Assembly: GCA_910587005.1 (NCBI GenBank)
Contig: CAJULB010000003.1
Location: 186,001-250,000, forward strand
Direction of reading: 5' to 3'
DNA length: 64,000 nt
DNA from: an uncultured Christensenellaceae bacterium
GTDB taxonomy: Bacteria; Bacillota; Clostridia; Christensenellales; Borkfalkiaceae
Shown here: positions 26,275 to 34,337 of the stretch, one piece after another
Layout of the letters: each line of letters begins with the position of its first letter
Position numbering within the stretch: position 1 is the first letter of the stretch
Notes under the pieces: generated by a model
What the model was told of the DNA's origin: nothing
What the model saw: only the letters and a program-made list of their open reading frames with translations
Database searches by the model: none
Made by a program: the position numbers and the translations under genes

Positions 26275-26970
26275 ATGAAAGTATTTTCGATAAGCGATTT
26301 GCATCTTTCGGGGCTTTGCAATAAGCCGATGGACGTGTTCGGCGCGGGCTGGGAAGGGCACTTCGAAAAGATAAAAGCCGACTGGCAAAGCAAGGTTTCG
26401 GACGAGGATATTGTGCTTATCTGCGGCGATATAAGCTGGGGCACGGTTATGGAAGAAGGGCTTTTCGATTTGCGTTCGCTTAAAGCTTTAAAGGGCAGAA
26501 AAGTGTTTATCCGCGGCAATCACGATTACTGGTGGAACGGCATAACAAAGCTTCGTCAAGCCGCGCCGGACGAAACTTTTTACTTTCTGCAAAACGATTG
26601 CGTCAAATTCGGAAATGTAATTATCTGCGGTTCGCGCGGGTGGACGTGCCCGGGCAGTTCCGACTATACCGAAAACGATTTACGGCTGTATAAGCGGGAG
26701 GCGGAGCGTTTCAAGCTATGCTTTAACGAGGTAAACAAGGTGCGCCAAAACGGCGACAGCCTGCTGGTAATGATACATTATCCGCCCTTTTCGCCCAAGT
26801 TTCCCGATACCGATTTTACTAAACTTTTTGAAGAAAACAATGCGGAAAAGGTTATTTTCGGACATATCCACGGAGAGGCGTATTTCCCTTTCAGAACGGT
26901 CAGAAACGGCATAGAATATATTTTGACTTCGTGCGATAAAGTCGGCTTTTTACTGCAAAGAATTTTATAA
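26275..26970 (+). CDS. Calcineurin-like metallophosphoesterase
   Basis: Dinuclear-metal phosphoesterase. All family motifs are present: SDLHLSG (about 6-12), CGDISWG (about 50-56), RGNHDYWWN (about 80-88) and, near the end, IHYPPF and FGHIHGE. 231 aa, cytoplasmic; the substrate is unknown. The start is ATG 26275; GTG at 26269 would add two residues. TTTAAA (26241-26246), a 17-bp spacer and TAAAAT (about 26263-26268) suggest transcription starts on or next to the ATG, giving a leaderless message. It precedes the pyr operon but has its own promoter. Confidence 0.85.
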   Translation: MKVFSISDLHLSGLCNKPMDVFGAGWEGHFEKIKADWQSKVSDEDIVLICGDISWGTVMEEGLFDLRSLKALKGRKVFIRGNHDYWWNGITKLRQAAPDETFYFLQNDCVKFGNVIICGSRGWTCPGSSDYTENDLRLYKREAERFKLCFNEVNKVRQNGDSLLVMIHYPPFSPKFPDTDFTKLFEENNAEKVIFGHIHGEAYFPFRTVRNGIEYILTSCDKVGFLLQRIL

Positions 26971-26986
26971 ACGGCTTTTCAAACGC

Positions 26987-27016
26987 TTTACAATTAAATT
27001 GAAGCTGTGATATAAT
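26987..27016 (+). promoter_or_regulatory. Promoter of the pyr operon
   Basis: TTTACA (26987-26992), 18-bp spacer, TATAAT (27011-27016). Predicted start near 27023, about 140 nt before pyrB. Confidence 0.65.
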
Positions 27017-27050
27017 TCAAACCGTGAAAAACGTAAAGGGTAAACTGCAA

Positions 27051-27146
27051 ATGATTAATTTCACGGCCTGCCCCGTAACAAAAACTTAAAATTACTAAAA
27101 AGCGGAAAGATGACCGTGTTTCGGGCGTCTTTACCGCTTATTTTTT
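27051..27146 (+). promoter_or_regulatory. Attenuator-like leader of pyrB
   Basis: Between promoter and pyrB lies an intrinsic terminator: 27100-27112 pairs with 27126-27139 (one bulge), extended by CCG/CGG around a TGTTT loop, then T6 at 27141-27146. Upstream, a 12-codon frame (ATG 27051 to TAA 27089, with AAAGGG about ten bases before) ends ten bases short of the hairpin. Terminator plus short leader frame resembles pyrBI-type attenuation; no convincing PyrR-binding loop was seen. Mechanism is inferred. Confidence 0.6.
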
Positions 27147-27163
27147 AAATTAAGGTATATGAT

Positions 27164-28096
27164 ATGCTTAAAAACAAAGATTTGCTCGGGCTTCAACATT
27201 GCTCCACCGAAGAAATAACCGAAATTTTAGACGGTGCGGCGGAAATGAAGAAATTCCTGTGCGGAAAACAAAGAAAATCCGATATTCTGGCGGGTAAATC
27301 GCTCGTTACGCTGTTTTACGAAAACAGCACCAGAACGCGCACCTCGTTCGAGCTTGCCGGTAAGCTTCTCGGCGCAAGCGAGGTTAATATTGCAACTGCA
27401 ACAAGCTCTGTGCAGAAGGGCGAAACGCTTATAGACACGGGCGAAACGCTTGACGCAATGAAGATAGACTACATAGTTATCCGCCACCCCATGGCGGGCG
27501 CGCCGAAGCTTTTGGCTGAGCACGTAAAAGCAAGCGTCATAAACGGCGGTGACGGCATGCACGAGCACCCCACGCAGGCGCTTTTGGATATGTTCACCAT
27601 GCGCGAAAAATTCGGGAAGTTAAAGGGGCTTAAAGTTGCTGTTTTGGGCGATTTGAAGCATAGCAGAGTTGCAATGAGCAACGCTTTCGGTCTGAACAAG
27701 TTCGGCGCAAACGTCTATGCTTACGCACCTGCAACTATGGTTCCCAAGGAGTTTGCCCGCCTCGGTGTGACGGTCGCAAAGAGCCGTGAAGAGGCTGTTG
27801 AAGGCGCGGACGTAATTATGGGGCTGAGAATTCAGCTGGAAAGGCAGAACGGCGGGCTTTTTCCCTCGCTGTCCGAATACGCGAAATTCTACGGCGTGAA
27901 CGACGAGGTTTTGAGGTATGCAAAGAAAGATGCGATTGTGCTTCACCCCGGTCCCGTAAACCGCGGGGTAGAGCTTTCACCGCAGGTCATAGACGGTGAA
28001 AAGAGCCTTATTTTAGAGCAGGTTACCAACGGCGTAGCGGTAAGAATGTCTATTTTGAAACTGCTTGCGCAGTACCGCGAAGCGAATTTATTCTGA
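27164..28096 (+). CDS. pyrB: Aspartate carbamoyltransferase catalytic subunit
   Basis: Condenses carbamoyl phosphate and aspartate to carbamoyl aspartate, the committed step of UMP synthesis. Seen: carbamoyl-phosphate loop ENSTRTRTSFE (about 45-56), IRHPMAGAP (about 106), HEHPTQALLDMFT (about 130-142), and the aspartate-side LHPGPVNRGVE near 262. 310 aa is the normal catalytic chain. No regulatory pyrI is present, as in most Firmicutes, so control probably acts through the leader attenuator upstream. It is the first gene of pyrBCFK-orf-DE. Confidence 0.96.
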   Translation: MLKNKDLLGLQHCSTEEITEILDGAAEMKKFLCGKQRKSDILAGKSLVTLFYENSTRTRTSFELAGKLLGASEVNIATATSSVQKGETLIDTGETLDAMKIDYIVIRHPMAGAPKLLAEHVKASVINGGDGMHEHPTQALLDMFTMREKFGKLKGLKVAVLGDLKHSRVAMSNAFGLNKFGANVYAYAPATMVPKEFARLGVTVAKSREEAVEGADVIMGLRIQLERQNGGLFPSLSEYAKFYGVNDEVLRYAKKDAIVLHPGPVNRGVELSPQVIDGEKSLILEQVTNGVAVRMSILKLLAQYREANLF

Positions 28097-28098
28097 TG

Positions 28099-28161
28099 TT
28101 CGGTGTCATTCTACGGTCTTTCAGTGTCATTCTGTTGCTGTTCGGTGTCATTCTGAGGCTT
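28099..28161 (+). repeat. Three 21-bp tandem repeats between pyrB and pyrC
   Basis: Units start at 28099, 28120 and 28141, exactly 21 bp apart, each beginning TTCRGTGTCATTCT (14 conserved bases). The last runs into GAGGCTTGCCGAAGAATCTGAC, which matches the widespread 'GTCATTCTGAG...GAAGAATCT' intergenic repeat text. The array lies inside the pyr transcript. Confidence 0.8.
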
Positions 28162-28211
28162 GCCGAAGAATCTGACTGTTAAAACCGTAAATACTAATAA
28201 GGTGCAAATTT

Positions 28212-29489
28212 ATGAAACTTTTGATAAAAAACGGCACAATAGTGCTTAAAGATAAAGAAATTAAGGCGGATTTGCTTGCGGAAAACGGCAAAATAGCAAA
28301 AATAGCCGAAAAAATAACCCTTCCGGCAGGGACTGGCTGCGAGATTATCGATGCAAGCGGAAAGCACGTTATCGCGGGCATAATAGATATGCACGTTCAT
28401 CTGCGCGAACCCGGCTTCGAGGGCAAGGAAGATATTTCAAGCGGCTGCCGCGCGGCTGTTGCGGGCGGAGTTACGCAGGTCTGCTGTATGCCCAATACAA
28501 ACCCCGTCTGCGACAATGCGGTGGTGGTTTCCTACATAAAAAACCGCGCAAAAGAGGTTGATTTGTGTAAGGTCAACCCCATAGGCGCGATAACCCGCGG
28601 ACAAAACGGCGAAGCGCTTGCGGATATAGGCAAAATGAAGTCGGCCGGCGCGGTTGCTATAAGCGACGACGGTAAATCTGTTGCAAATTCCTATATAATG
28701 CGCCTTGCAATGGAGTACGCAAACGACTTTAATATAAAATGCCTGTGCCACTGCGAGGATAACAATCTTGTAAACGGCGGAGTAGTCAACGAGGGCTACA
28801 ATTCCACGCTTTGCGGACTTAAAGGCAGTCCCCGCGCCGCCGAGGATATTATGATTGCGCGCGATATCGCGCTTTCCGAAAGCTTAAATATTCCCGTGCA
28901 CATCTGCCACGTTTCAACTTACAGCGGGGTAGAGCTTATTAAAAGCGCAAAACAGCGGGGCGTAAAGGTCACTGCGGAAACCTGTCCGCACTACTTTATT
29001 TTAACAGACGATATTATCACGGACTTCAACACAAATACAAAAGTCAACCCGCCCGTAAGGGAAGAACGCGACAAAAACGCAATTATCGCGGGACTTAAAG
29101 ACGGTACGCTCGACTGTATAGTAACCGACCACGCGCCGCACTCATTAAAGGACAAGCAGGTTGAATACAACCTCGCCGCGTTCGGAATAAGCGGAATAGA
29201 AACGAGCTTTGCGCTGTCTTATACATATCTTGTTAAGTCGGGCGCAATGAGCTTACCGCAGTTAATGCAGAAAATGAGCTCTGCTCCAGCTGAAATTTTA
29301 GGGCTTGAAGGCGGAGCGCTTGCCGAGGGCGCAACGGCGGACTTCGCAATAGTTGATTTAAGTAAAAAATATGTGATAGACGGAAATAAATTCGTTTCCA
29401 AAGGCAAAAATACGCCGTTCAACGGCTTTGAAGTGTACGGCGCGGTAGTTTATACCGTAGTCGACGGAAAAATAAAATATAAAGCGTAA
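28212..29489 (+). CDS. pyrC: Dihydroorotase
   Basis: Zinc amidohydrolase closing carbamoyl aspartate to dihydroorotate. Metal ligands are seen in DMHVHLREPG (about 59-68), HCEDN (about 179), HICHVST (about 234-240) and the catalytic VTDHAPH (about 303-309). 425 aa places it with the long class I type (PyrC of Firmicutes). ATG follows AAGGTG. It starts 115 bases after pyrB, the gap being filled by the tandem repeat. A 13-base gap leads to pyrF. Confidence 0.95.
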   Translation: MKLLIKNGTIVLKDKEIKADLLAENGKIAKIAEKITLPAGTGCEIIDASGKHVIAGIIDMHVHLREPGFEGKEDISSGCRAAVAGGVTQVCCMPNTNPVCDNAVVVSYIKNRAKEVDLCKVNPIGAITRGQNGEALADIGKMKSAGAVAISDDGKSVANSYIMRLAMEYANDFNIKCLCHCEDNNLVNGGVVNEGYNSTLCGLKGSPRAAEDIMIARDIALSESLNIPVHICHVSTYSGVELIKSAKQRGVKVTAETCPHYFILTDDIITDFNTNTKVNPPVREERDKNAIIAGLKDGTLDCIVTDHAPHSLKDKQVEYNLAAFGISGIETSFALSYTYLVKSGAMSLPQLMQKMSSAPAEILGLEGGALAEGATADFAIVDLSKKYVIDGNKFVSKGKNTPFNGFEVYGAVVYTVVDGKIKYKA

Positions 29490-29502
29490 AGGAAGAACAC
29501 AA

Positions 29503-30417
29503 ATGATTGACAAGCTTATTAAAAAAATAATCGAACTGCAAAACCCCACCTGCGTAGGACTTGATACCGATTTCAACTATCTTCCCGACGACCTTAAAGA
29601 GGGCGTTACGGGTTTCAGAAAAGCCACCAACGCAATCTGCGAATTCAACAAAAACATAATCAACGCGGTCTGCGATATAGTTCCCGCCGTAAAGGTGCAG
29701 ATTGCCTATTACGAGCAGTACGGCGTCGAGGGTATGAAAGCATTTAAATATACAATCGACTATGCCCGCAAAAAGGGGCTTATAGTCATAGCCGACTGCA
29801 AGCGCAACGATATAGGCTCTACCGCAACGTGCTATTCCACTGCTTACCTCGGCAGAACGGAAATCGGCGGCAAAAAAGCAAGAGCTTTGCCCGCGGATAT
29901 GCTCACCGTCAACGGCTATCTCGGTTTTGACGGAATAAAGCCGTTCGTAACCGATATAATTGATAATAAAAAATCTATTTTCGTGCTGGTTAAAACCTCT
30001 AACCCGTCCAGCGGTGAATTGCAGAATTTAAAGCTTGAAAACGGCAAATTTATATACGAGCAAATGGGCGGGCTTGTTGAGGAATGGGGCAAATTCTTCG
30101 TCGGCAAATACGGGTATTCCGAGGTCGGCGCGGTTGTCGGCGCAACCCACCCCGAGGAGGCGGCAAGATTGCGCGCGCAAATGAAAAACACGTTTTTCCT
30201 TATCCCCGGCTACGGCGCGCAGGGGGGCAGCGCGGAAATGCTTAAAGTCTGCTTCGATAAAAAAGGGCTCGGCGGTATCGTCAACTCCTCGCGCGGTATA
30301 ATCTGCGCTTACAAGAGCGAAAAGTACAAGGGTTTAAGCTATGCGGAAGCGGCGCGCTCGGCTTGTATAGATATGCAGAAAGACTTGTCCGAAACAATAG
30401 GACATATGGGAAAATAA
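29503..30417 (+). CDS. pyrF: Orotidine-5'-phosphate decarboxylase
   Basis: TIM-barrel enzyme that converts OMP to UMP, the last step of the pathway. GLDTDFNYLPDDL at about 18-30, KVQIAYYEQYG (about 65), the catalytic Asp-x-Lys-x-x-Asp in ADCKRNDIGST (about 103-113) and the phosphate site PGYGAQGG (about 237) are present. At 304 aa it is the longer 'type 2' form, common in Clostridia and mycobacteria. GGAAGA precedes the ATG; the gene lies 13 bases after pyrC. Confidence 0.95.
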   Translation: MIDKLIKKIIELQNPTCVGLDTDFNYLPDDLKEGVTGFRKATNAICEFNKNIINAVCDIVPAVKVQIAYYEQYGVEGMKAFKYTIDYARKKGLIVIADCKRNDIGSTATCYSTAYLGRTEIGGKKARALPADMLTVNGYLGFDGIKPFVTDIIDNKKSIFVLVKTSNPSSGELQNLKLENGKFIYEQMGGLVEEWGKFFVGKYGYSEVGAVVGATHPEEAARLRAQMKNTFFLIPGYGAQGGSAEMLKVCFDKKGLGGIVNSSRGIICAYKSEKYKGLSYAEAARSACIDMQKDLSETIGHMGK

Positions 30418-30468
30418 ATGAATATACATTGTGCTATGCGCTATTATCATTTATATATGGTGTAATAA

Positions 30469-31221
30469 ATGAAAGATTTACTTGCAACCGTAAAGCAAAA
30501 CGGTGAAATTGCCGAAAATATCTATAAAATAACGCTTACCTTGCCCGAAAGCGCGGGCGAGCTTGTCGGCGGACAGTTCGTTAATCTGTCCACGGGCGAA
30601 AACGCACAGCTTTTGCGCAGACCGCTCGGCATTTGCCTTGCAGACGGTAAAGATATTTCCGTTTGCTATCAGATAAAGGGCAAGGGTACAAAAAACCTTG
30701 CCGAAGCAAAGGCTGGCGATAAGCTCAAAATTTTACTTCCGCTTGGCAACGGCTTCAACTTAAAGCAGGCAAAAAATGTAGCCGTTATAGGCGGCGGAGT
30801 GGGAATTTTTCCGCTGATATTCACTATGCGCAAAAATTCCGATAAAAATTTTTATACTTATCTGGGCTTCCGCAACAAACAGGCGGTATGCCTTTTGAAC
30901 GAATTGCCTAAATGCAGAGAGCTTACCGTTGTCACCGACGACGGAAGCTGCGGCGATAAGGATAACGCGGTCAATGCGTTTTTAAAAGCCTTGCCCGAAG
31001 TGGATTTGATAATCGCGTGCGGACCGCCCGTAATGCTTAAAGCGCTGAAATGCGCGCTTGCCGAAAGAGAAATAAAAACCCCGTGCCTTGTGTCTTTGGA
31101 GGAGCGTATGGGTTGCGGAATAGGCGCGTGCCTTGTGTGTACCTGTAAAAAGTCTGACGGAGGAAACGCGCGCGTCTGCAAGGACGGGCCGGTTTTCGAT
31201 ATTAACGAAGTTGATTTATGA
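30469..31221 (+). CDS. pyrK: Dihydroorotate dehydrogenase electron-transfer subunit
   Basis: FAD- and 2Fe-2S-binding partner of class 1B dihydroorotate dehydrogenase, passing electrons to NAD+. The flavin site shows LLRRPLGIC (about 45-53), the NAD region VAVIGGGVGIFPL (about 103-115) and the C-terminal cluster motif MGCGIGACLVCTC...C (four Cys near 220-240). 250 aa, normal length. It pairs with pyrD downstream, separated here by an unrelated membrane-protein gene. Using NAD rather than quinone or fumarate fits an anaerobic lifestyle. Confidence 0.94.
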   Translation: MKDLLATVKQNGEIAENIYKITLTLPESAGELVGGQFVNLSTGENAQLLRRPLGICLADGKDISVCYQIKGKGTKNLAEAKAGDKLKILLPLGNGFNLKQAKNVAVIGGGVGIFPLIFTMRKNSDKNFYTYLGFRNKQAVCLLNELPKCRELTVVTDDGSCGDKDNAVNAFLKALPEVDLIIACGPPVMLKALKCALAEREIKTPCLVSLEERMGCGIGACLVCTCKKSDGGNARVCKDGPVFDINEVDL

Positions 31222-31236
31222 GGAGAATATAAAAAA

Positions 31237-31926
31237 ATGGAGGAAGAAATTGTAGTAGCAAAAAAAGGAAATTTACTAGTAGGCAGTATTATGTTCATAA
31301 TTTTCGGCGTGGTTTTAATTGTGCTGGGTGTAATTTTCGGGTTAAAACGCACGGGGGATGAAATGAGTATGTTTATTGCATTTTTCGCTGTATTGGGTCT
31401 GGTAATGATAGCCGTGGGAGTTTATCAGGCAGTAACATACAAAAAGACGCCTACAAACCTTATAACTTATAAAGACGGACTTTTCAAATTTGCAGATGGC
31501 ACAACAAGTACTCCAAACGAAATCACTCACGTTGTGGTTAAGCTTACGCGCCATAACGGTGTAGTCAGCCCTACCGGCGGTATAGAAATTACAAGAAGCA
31601 ACGGCAGAACAATTTCGTATAGCAACGTTGCCAACGTTCAGCAGGTGCAAACCGAAATGCAGCTGATAACCGATGAGTATAACGCGGAATTGTACAGACA
31701 GGCTCAGGCAGAGGCGCAGTCCGCACAGCACGTTGACCCGTTTGCGGAAATCGTTGCGCCCGTTGCGGAGACTTCCGTTGTTTCGGCTGAACCCGCTGAA
31801 ACGGTAAACTTTGCGCAAACCGTTGAAGAACACGCCGAACCGCTTGCACCCGTAGGCGGCGTAGCGCCCGTAGAACCCGTTGCGCCCGTTGAACCGTTCA
31901 ACCCGGCGGACGGAAATAAAAGCTAA
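31237..31926 (+). CDS. Membrane protein inserted in the pyr operon
   Basis: A 229-aa protein I cannot assign. Two membrane helices (about residues 12-35 and 45-65) are followed by a small beta-rich domain (about 70-130: LITYKDGLFKFADG, THVVVKLTRH, GIEITRSNGRTISY) that resembles PH-like or YcxB-type membrane-anchored domains. The last 80 residues are an Ala/Glu/Val/Pro tail with repeated APV-type steps. It is 15 bases after pyrK and 15 before pyrD with its own ribosome site (GAGGAGAA), so it is cotranscribed with the pathway. No known pyrimidine function. Confidence 0.7.
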   Translation: MEEEIVVAKKGNLLVGSIMFIIFGVVLIVLGVIFGLKRTGDEMSMFIAFFAVLGLVMIAVGVYQAVTYKKTPTNLITYKDGLFKFADGTTSTPNEITHVVVKLTRHNGVVSPTGGIEITRSNGRTISYSNVANVQQVQTEMQLITDEYNAELYRQAQAEAQSAQHVDPFAEIVAPVAETSVVSAEPAETVNFAQTVEEHAEPLAPVGGVAPVEPVAPVEPFNPADGNKS

Positions 31927-31941
31927 ACTTTAAGGAAAAAT

Positions 31942-32856
31942 ATGGCTAATTTATCAGTTGAAATCTGCGGGGTTAAATTCAATAACCCTGTAATTGCCGC
32001 AAGCGGAACATACGGCTTCGGTCGTGAATTTAACGAAATTTACGATATTTCGCAAATCGGCGGTATCAGCACCAAGGGTATGACTTTGGAACCCCGCGCG
32101 GGCAACCCCGTGCCGAGGATTGCGGAAGGCGACAGCGTAATTTTAAATGCGGTCGGGTTGCAAAACCCCGGTGTGGAAAGCTTTATTGAAAAGGATTTGG
32201 GCTTTTTAAAGAGCAAGGGCATTGTAATTATCGCCAACGTTGCGGGCAAAACACTTGAAGATTACGGCAAAATCTGCGCAAGGCTGAACGGCCTTGTGGA
32301 CTTTGTGGAGCTGAATATTTCCTGCCCCAATGTAAAGGCGGGCGGTATGGCTTTCGGAATCAAGCCCGAAAGCATAAAGGAAGTTACGCGCGTTTCAAAA
32401 AAATCGCTTACAAAAACTCCGCTTATGGTCAAGCTTTCGCCCAACGTGGAAAGCATTTCCGTCAACGCAAAAGCCGCGGAGGACAGCGGTGCGGACTGCG
32501 TTTCGCTTATCAATACGCTTACGGGTATGGTTATCGATTTGGAACGCAGAAAGCCGATAATCGCCAATAATACGGGCGGTGTTTCTGGTGCGGGAATCCG
32601 TCCGATAGCTTTAAGAATGGTTTACGAGGCGGCGCACGCGGTCAAAATACCCGTTATAGGTATGGGCGGAATAACAAGCGGTGAGGACGCAATTTCGTTT
32701 ATGATGGCGGGCGCAAAAGCCGTGCAGGTGGGTACGGCAAACTTTACAAACGCAAACGCTATGCCCGAAATTATCTCGCAAATGAATATATGGCTGGATA
32801 AACATAATATAGCGGACGTCAACGAAATCGTCGATACGCTTACGCTTAACGGTTAA
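31942..32856 (+). CDS. pyrD: Dihydroorotate dehydrogenase catalytic subunit (class 1B)
   Basis: FMN enzyme oxidising dihydroorotate to orotate. Motifs: IAASGTYGFG (about 14-23), ELNISCPNVKAGG (about 127-139, with the class 1 catalytic Cys in SCPN), NTLTG (about 193) and the FMN phosphate site IGMGGITSGEDA (about 238-249). 304 aa. The class 1B assignment rests on catalytic Cys together with pyrK in the same operon. Start ATG follows AAGGAAAA. Confidence 0.95.
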   Translation: MANLSVEICGVKFNNPVIAASGTYGFGREFNEIYDISQIGGISTKGMTLEPRAGNPVPRIAEGDSVILNAVGLQNPGVESFIEKDLGFLKSKGIVIIANVAGKTLEDYGKICARLNGLVDFVELNISCPNVKAGGMAFGIKPESIKEVTRVSKKSLTKTPLMVKLSPNVESISVNAKAAEDSGADCVSLINTLTGMVIDLERRKPIIANNTGGVSGAGIRPIALRMVYEAAHAVKIPVIGMGGITSGEDAISFMMAGAKAVQVGTANFTNANAMPEIISQMNIWLDKHNIADVNEIVDTLTLNG

Positions 32857-32870
32857 AAAGGAGTAAAAAT

Positions 32871-33527
32871 ATGACTTACAAACAGCAGTTTATTAAATTT
32901 ATGGTAGAAAACGGCGTGCTTAAATTCGGTGAATTTACACTTAAAAGCGGCAGAAAAGCGCCCTATTTTATCAACACGGGCAACTATAAGTCGGGCGCGC
33001 AGCTTGCAAAATTAGGCGAATACTACGCGCAGTGCATAGCCGAAAACAAAATCGAAGCGGAAACGCTTGTAGGGCCTGCTTACAAGGGTATACCGCTTGC
33101 GGTGGCAACGGCTGTTTCGCTTGCGGAAAAATTCGGTAAAGATTTGAATTATTGCTTTGACAGAAAAGAGGTGAAAGACCACGGCGAGGGCGGTCTTTTC
33201 GTCGGCAAACAGCTTGCGGACGGTGAAAAGGTTATAATTATCGAGGACGTTATGACCTCGGGCAAGGCTTTGAGGGAAATTCTTCCCAAGCTTAAAGCGT
33301 CGGCTGACGTAGAGGTTGCGGGAATGGTTATTTCCGTTGACAGAATGGAACGCGGGCTTGAAAGCAACCTTTCCGCCGTGCAGGAGGTTTATAAGGAGTT
33401 CGGGGTTAAGGTTTATTCAATCGTAACCATGGCGGACATTATCGAGGCAATCGAAACGGGCGTTATCGAGGGCAAGGAATATCTTGCAAAAATGAAAGAA
33501 TACCGCAAAACATACGGCGTTGATTAA
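32871..33527 (+). CDS. pyrE: Orotate phosphoribosyltransferase
   Basis: Transfers ribose phosphate from PRPP to orotate. The PRPP loop IIIEDVMTSGKA is at about 123-134, the substrate loop FDRKEVKDHGEGG at about 98-110 and the N-terminal FTLKSGRKAPYFINTG is typical. 218 aa. It is the last gene of the operon, 14 bases after pyrD with AAGGAG upstream, and is followed by a strong terminator at 33547-33586. carA/carB are not in the window. Confidence 0.95.
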   Translation: MTYKQQFIKFMVENGVLKFGEFTLKSGRKAPYFINTGNYKSGAQLAKLGEYYAQCIAENKIEAETLVGPAYKGIPLAVATAVSLAEKFGKDLNYCFDRKEVKDHGEGGLFVGKQLADGEKVIIIEDVMTSGKALREILPKLKASADVEVAGMVISVDRMERGLESNLSAVQEVYKEFGVKVYSIVTMADIIEAIETGVIEGKEYLAKMKEYRKTYGVD

Positions 33528-33546
33528 TTTTTAAGGCAACAAAAAG

Positions 33547-33586
33547 CTGGGGGAGGGGACGGTAAAATTGCCGTTCCCTCCCCCAG
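33547..33586. terminator. Bidirectional terminator after pyrE
   Basis: CTGGGGGAGGGGACGG (33547-33562) pairs with 33571-33586 over 16 bp, with one G-T pair. It separates the pyr operon from the convergent deacetylase gene. Confidence 0.85.
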
Positions 33587-33599
33587 TATAACTTATTTT

Positions 33600-34289
33600 T
33601 TAAAAAGCTTTAAAGGTATAGCCGTTGTCTTTAAAGTGGCGTATAACGTCGCGCAGCGCCTCGGCGGTGGCGGTTTTGTCGGTTGCATCATGCGCAAGCA
33701 TAATAACGCTTTGCGGGTTTGCAACCGTTGTCTTTGCCGCGCGCACAAGCTGTTCGGGCGAGGGCGAGGCAATTTCACTGTCGCAAAACGACGCGTTCCA
33801 GTCAATATACCGCATAAAGTGCGCGGTTACTGCATTGACAAGCTTGGAAGAAAGCCCGAAGCTTCCCCCGGGAAAGCGGTACAGCGTGGATTTTCTGCCC
33901 GTAACCTCTTTTATCACCGAATTGCAGTCTTCAATGTCCTTTAAAAGGCTTTCTGTTGAAGAATAAATTTCCTTGTACTTATGCGAATAGGAGTGAACGC
34001 CTATCGTATGCCCCTCTTCAAATTCGCGTTTAAGCAGATTTTTCCGTCTTTCCGCATTTTTTCCGATTATGAAAAAGGTCGCTTTCACGTTTTCCTCTTT
34101 CAGAATATCCAGAATTTTAGGAGTAACTCTGTCGCTCGGCCCGTCGTCGAAAGTAAGGTAAATTTCTTTTCCGTTTTCTGCGTCCGCAAACGAAAGACTG
34201 TTTTTGTTCAGCCCGATGCTTCCGAAAACCGCAAACAGTATTGCGCACATAAGCATAGCCGCACATATCGCGGTAAAATTCCTGTTCAT
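33600..34289 (-). CDS. Polysaccharide deacetylase (NodB/PdaA-like)
   Basis: Membrane-anchored or secreted carbohydrate esterase 4 deacetylase acting on peptidoglycan or another amino-sugar polymer. One N-terminal helix (about 7-26) precedes the NodB domain: LTFDDGPSD (about 46-54, metal Asp), GVHSYSHKYKEI (about 98-109, metal His pair), FRFPGG-like YRFPGGS and a late MLAHD. 229 aa. SpoVB and SpoVA-type genes elsewhere in the window make a spore-cortex PdaA/PdaB-like role plausible but unproven. The SPOR-like gene lies 48 bases upstream on the same strand. Confidence 0.85.
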   Translation of the reverse strand: MNRNFTAICAAMLMCAILFAVFGSIGLNKNSLSFADAENGKEIYLTFDDGPSDRVTPKILDILKEENVKATFFIIGKNAERRKNLLKREFEEGHTIGVHSYSHKYKEIYSSTESLLKDIEDCNSVIKEVTGRKSTLYRFPGGSFGLSSKLVNAVTAHFMRYIDWNASFCDSEIASPSPEQLVRAAKTTVANPQSVIMLAHDATDKTATAEALRDVIRHFKDNGYTFKAF

Positions 34290-34337
34290 ATCCTTATATT
34301 GCGCAAAAAACCAAATTTTACAAATAAATGTTAAAAA

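Noticed and set aside
27023..27099. PyrR-binding loop in the pyr leader
   Set aside because: The conserved loop text of PyrR sites is not recognisable; only the terminator and leader frame are supported.
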